In this document: in pieces, positions 63,014 to 64,000 of the stretch
Position numbering within the stretch: the stretch's first letter is position 1
How the letters are laid out: each line of letters begins with the position of its first letter
Assembly: GCA_022702705.1 (NCBI GenBank)
Contig: CM040427.1
Location: 74,329,283-74,393,282 of the forward strand
Reading direction: 5' to 3'
DNA from: Papilionanthe hookeriana x Papilionanthe teres
Lineage: Eukaryota > Streptophyta > Magnoliopsida > Asparagales > Orchidaceae
Length of the DNA: 64,000 nucleotides
Position numbers and translations under genes: made by a program
The notes under the pieces: generated by a model
What the model saw: only the letters and a program-made list of their open reading frames with translations
The model's database searches: none
What the model was told of the DNA's origin: nothing

Positions 63014-64000
63014 TGTTAAACTAATTTTTGGTGAGGTCTAGTTTCCTTCATAAAATTTAGGATCTAGTCGGAACTTTCCTGTTGACTATCCTAGAGTACT
63101 GGTGATGAGACTCTCCCCTTAGAAGCCCAAACCACTTCCTAGCTCATTTGATAACTCCTACAAGGGTGGTAAGAAACCTTTGATGTTTGGTTGTGTTGGT
63201 TGAGACCAACTTGTAGAGACTCAAAAGTGAGCTCTCATAGGATCATGAGGCTTTAGGGCAACCCTAAAAGGCTTGGCCATGCACACCCTCATACCCTTTC
63301 TACACCTTCACAATCCTAAATGTACCCCAAACTTTACCAAAATTATCAGAATTTCCAAAAATCTCTAACTTGCCCTAACTTCACCGAATTTACTCAAAAT
63401 CCACTAAAATACCCAAAATTGCCAGAATTGCCAAAATTCTCAAAATTATCCTAAAACCCCCATTTTCACTCAAAATTTCATCAAAACCAATCATAGCCAA
63501 CAAATTCACCCAAATTTATCAAAATCCTCAAAACTTGTCAAATTGCCCAAAAGTTACCCGGATGCCCATTTTTGCACCAAAATCAGTTAAAGCCCCTCTA
63601 AATTATCCAATTGACCTAAAATTCCCCAAATCTCCCAAAATTGACTAAATTTCCTAAATTACCTAATTGCCCAAATATTCCCAAAATTTCAAAATTCCCA
63701 AAATTCCACCAAATTTTCTAATTTAACCCCAAATTCAAACCCTTCAAATCCCAACATCAAATTCAAACCCAATTCCGCTAAATTTCAAATCCAAATTTAA
63801 ATTTCAAGCATAAGGCCAAATTCTCTAATTTTAAATCAATTTTCCAAATTCACACCAAACTTCCTCCAAGTCCAAAATTTCACCAAAATGAGCCTACATG
63901 CCAATTCAAATTAATCAAACCCAAAATCAATTCTTCAAACCAATTTCCAAATCTCATCAAGCCCATTCACATGAATCTTATGAAGTCCATCCACATGAAT
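63014..64000 (-). repeat. 3' part of a giant LTR, inverted, running out of the window
   Basis: On the minus strand it ends TTAGTTTAACA, followed by the LINE. It matches 540-964 and 59400-59876 in order (GGTTGCCCTAA, a TGGTCTCAACC-like block, AGATCCTAAATTT). From about 63300 the plus strand is C/A-rich, the complement of the T/G-rich part of the other copies. Divergence from the other two copies is clearly higher. Only the LTR 3' part is in the window. Confidence 0.62.

Overview
The window is repeat-rich, AT-rich nuclear DNA from a flowering plant, probably a eudicot with a large genome. The evidence is a plant-type GDSL esterase gene with spliced introns, Athila-type Ty3/gypsy and Ty1/copia retrotransposons, RTE-type LINE pieces with a GTT-rich tail, an L1-type LINE remnant, and Tourist-like and CACTA-like MITEs. 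I see no bacterial or organellar genes, no tRNA or rRNA gene and no CRISPR array.

Layout. 1-964 is the 3' end of a giant LTR family that recurs at 54372-59876 and, inverted, at 63014-64000. 965-3859 is unassigned DNA with microsatellites and a 106-bp tandem duplication. 3860-17270 is a complete but decayed Athila-type element (LTRs 1535 and 1527 bp). It has gag, protease, RT-RNase H and integrase, then two paralogous copies of the env-position ORF, each preceded by a leader that resembles part of the LTR. 17627-34217 (minus strand) is the only host gene I can reconstruct: a four-exon GDSL esterase/lipase gene of 361 codons. Its first intron is about 14.5 kb and holds two copia elements (20759-26123 and 28211-33584), a Tourist-like MITE with a foldback element nested in it, and a CACTA-like end. 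Its third intron holds a 5'-truncated RTE LINE with a 15-bp target duplication. The gene's splice phases agree, yet the serine nucleophile is Ala and the block III Asn is Ser, so it may encode a pseudoenzyme.

35234-43035 is a non-autonomous LTR element with a GC-rich, apparently non-coding interior; a copia element (35910-40935, minus strand) is inserted in it. 43036-48165 holds a mini-CACTA and a degenerate RTE LINE. From 48166 to 62107 lies a nest of three insertions: an Athila-related LTR (minus strand) is split by a 6.7-kb apparent solo LTR (48535-60753, minus strand), which is split in turn by a 5.5-kb apparent solo LTR (54372-59876, plus strand). The 6.7-kb LTR consists largely of successive tandem arrays, and most array units are perfect inverted repeats. 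The array at its 3' terminus is built from the LTR end itself. 62317-63013 is an L1-type LINE remnant, interrupted at 63014 by another giant LTR.

The two copia elements in intron 1 have nearly identical LTRs but many small lesions inside. Almost every lesion turns an expected CAG or CTG into a CG-containing string. I suspect an assembly artefact at CHG-methylated cytosines, so the elements may be less broken than they look. All element boundaries, target duplications and splice sites were read by eye, and identity figures are approximate.
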